A stretch of DNA of 6,766 bases. It comes from Frankiales bacterium (lineage in GTDB: Bacteria > Actinomycetota > Actinomycetes > JAFAQI01). This document shows, in pieces, positions 6,243-6,766 of this stretch (the first letter of the stretch is position 1; each line of letters starts with the position of its first letter). The position numbers and the translations under genes were made by a program. The notes beneath the pieces are model-generated. The model searched no databases and was not told the origin of the DNA. It was given only the letters and a program-made list of their open reading frames with translations. The stretch covers positions 1 through 6,766 of the forward strand of contig JAFAQI010000108.1 in NCBI GenBank assembly GCA_019246495.1, read 5' to 3'.

Positions 6243-6268
6243 GGGCCCGGGAGCTGCACTCCCGTCCC
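6243..6268 (+). promoter_or_regulatory. Stable leader hairpin upstream of the sigma factor gene
   Basis: CGGGAG (6248-6253) and CTCCCG (6259-6264) form a perfect six-base-pair stem with a five-base loop. Outside it GGG (6243-6245) can pair with CCC (6266-6268) across a small internal loop. The structure ends about ten bases before the Shine-Dalgarno sequence of the sigma gene. A possible -10 (CATATT, 6227-6232) upstream would place the hairpin in the 5' untranslated RNA. A role in mRNA stability, translation control or protein binding is possible; it has no U-tract and does not look like a terminator. Confidence 0.45.
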
Positions 6269-6277
6269 CGGTTGACC

Positions 6278-6284
6278 GAGGAAG
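6278..6284 (+). promoter_or_regulatory. Shine-Dalgarno sequence of the ECF sigma gene
   Basis: GAGGAAG lies four bases before the ATG at 6289 (the AGGA core ends six bases before it). It fixes the start codon of the rightward gene and argues against longer open frames crossing this region. Confidence 0.75.
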
Positions 6285-6288
6285 TGGC

Positions 6289-6766
6289 ATGGTCGTCGCG
6301 TTCGCCGAACGGCTTCGCGCGGCGCAAGCGGGCGACGAGGTCGCGTTCAGCGAGCTCTTCTGCGACGTGCAGCCGCTGCTGCTGCGCTACCTGCGCTCCC
6401 TCGCCGGGACCGGCGCCGCCGAGGACATCGCCGCGGACACCTGGGTGGCCGTCGTCCGCGACTTGCAGCGGTTCTCCGGCGACGACGTGCGCGGATTCCG
6501 CGCCTGGGTGCTCAGCATCGCCCGCATGCGGTGGATCGACGACGTGCGACGTCGTAGCCGCCGTCCCGAGCAGCTCGTCGCCGACGCCCCGGAGGCGGGC
6601 GTGGCCGACGACGTTGCGGTGACCGTCGAGCGCAACGCCGGCACGGACTGGGCGATGGGCGTCCTCGACCTGCTCCCATCGGACCAGCGCGAGGTGCTGG
6701 TTCTTCGCGTCATCGCCGATCTCAGTGTCAGCGAGGTCGCTGCGGTGGTCGGGAAGTCACCCGGGG
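6289..6766 (+). CDS. ECF-type (group 4) RNA polymerase sigma factor, 3' end cut by window edge
   Basis: The 159 visible codons encode a sigma-70-family protein of the small extracytoplasmic-function type. Region 2 spans roughly residues 18-93: the helix FSELFCDVQPLLLRYLRSL, then EDIAADTWVAVVRDLQRF, the counterpart of the usual D-x-x-Q-E-T-F core-binding stretch. The -10 recognition region GFRAWVLSIARMRWIDDVRRRSRRP follows (69-93). A linker (about 94-123) leads into region 4, LDLLPSDQREVLVLRVIADLSVSEVAAVVGKSPG, where the helix-turn-helix that reads the -35 begins and is cut off. It is transcribed away from pgsA. No anti-sigma factor or signal partner is visible; one might lie beyond the right edge. 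I do not assign an ECF subgroup. It probably controls a stress or envelope response, but no target is visible except possibly its own promoter. Confidence 0.92.
   Translation, partial: MVVAFAERLRAAQAGDEVAFSELFCDVQPLLLRYLRSLAGTGAAEDIAADTWVAVVRDLQRFSGDDVRGFRAWVLSIARMRWIDDVRRRSRRPEQLVADAPEAGVADDVAVTVERNAGTDWAMGVLDLLPSDQREVLVLRVIADLSVSEVAAVVGKSPG

Noticed and set aside
6167..6259. N-terminal extension of pgsA to an upstream ATG
   Set aside because: The added residues do not fit the family, and the stretch holds the G-quadruplex and inverted repeats. The ATG at 6166 gives the expected length.
6140..6622. Plus-strand frame of 160 codons across the intergenic region into the sigma gene
   Set aside because: It is out of frame with the ECF sigma protein, begins inside pgsA and has no ribosome site. 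The frame starting at 6289 shows clear sigma regions 2 and 4.
1..6766. Search for CRISPR arrays, transposons, tRNA or rRNA genes, toxin-antitoxin or defence genes
   Set aside because: No spaced direct repeats, transposase motifs, tRNA-like cloverleaf or defence-type proteins were seen. Nearly all DNA is accounted for by conserved core genes.

Overview
The window is very GC-rich and densely coding. Almost every gene lies on the minus strand. It looks like chromosomal core DNA of a phosphatidylinositol-making actinobacterium. Three things point there: a phosphatidylinositol-phosphate synthase, an inositol-mannoside acyltransferase and a PimA-type mannosyltransferase stand in a row; the DXP-independent vitamin B6 pair pdxS/pdxT follows; and GTG starts dominate. 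The species cannot be named from this. The order pgsA - PIM acyltransferase - pimA - membrane protein - pdxS - pdxT - yebC - ruvC matches a neighbourhood long known in actinobacteria, including mycobacteria, so this is mostly a conserved housekeeping region and not an accessory island.

Layout, in the direction of transcription (minus strand, right to left). A 122-base divergent intergenic region (6167-6288) separates pgsA from an ECF-type sigma factor gene that runs rightward off the window (6289-6766). pgsA (6166-5528), the acyltransferase (5520-4600), pimA (4598-3441), a small membrane protein (3431-2871) and pdxS (2867-1974) are packed with gaps of only 7, 1, 9 and 3 bases, so they are probably one translationally coupled operon. 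pdxT (1918-1322) and yebC (1272-505) follow after gaps of 55 and 49 bases, each gap holding a small hairpin. After a 122-base gap comes ruvC (382-1, cut by the window edge). It has its own upstream LexA/SOS box, so it probably starts a separate damage-inducible ruv unit.

How the genes work together. PgsA makes phosphatidylinositol phosphate, the precursor of phosphatidylinositol. PimA adds the first mannose to that lipid and the acyltransferase adds a fatty acid to the mannose: the first membrane-associated steps of PIM/lipomannan synthesis. PdxS and PdxT form the glutamine-dependent pyridoxal 5'-phosphate synthase. YebC belongs to a family linked to translation and transcription control. RuvC resolves Holliday junctions.

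The most unusual part is the pgsA/sigma-factor intergenic region. It packs a canonical four-tract G-quadruplex motif, two overlapping inverted repeats and a strong leader hairpin into about 90 bases. I found no CRISPR array, transposon, tRNA, rRNA or clearly novel multi-gene system.
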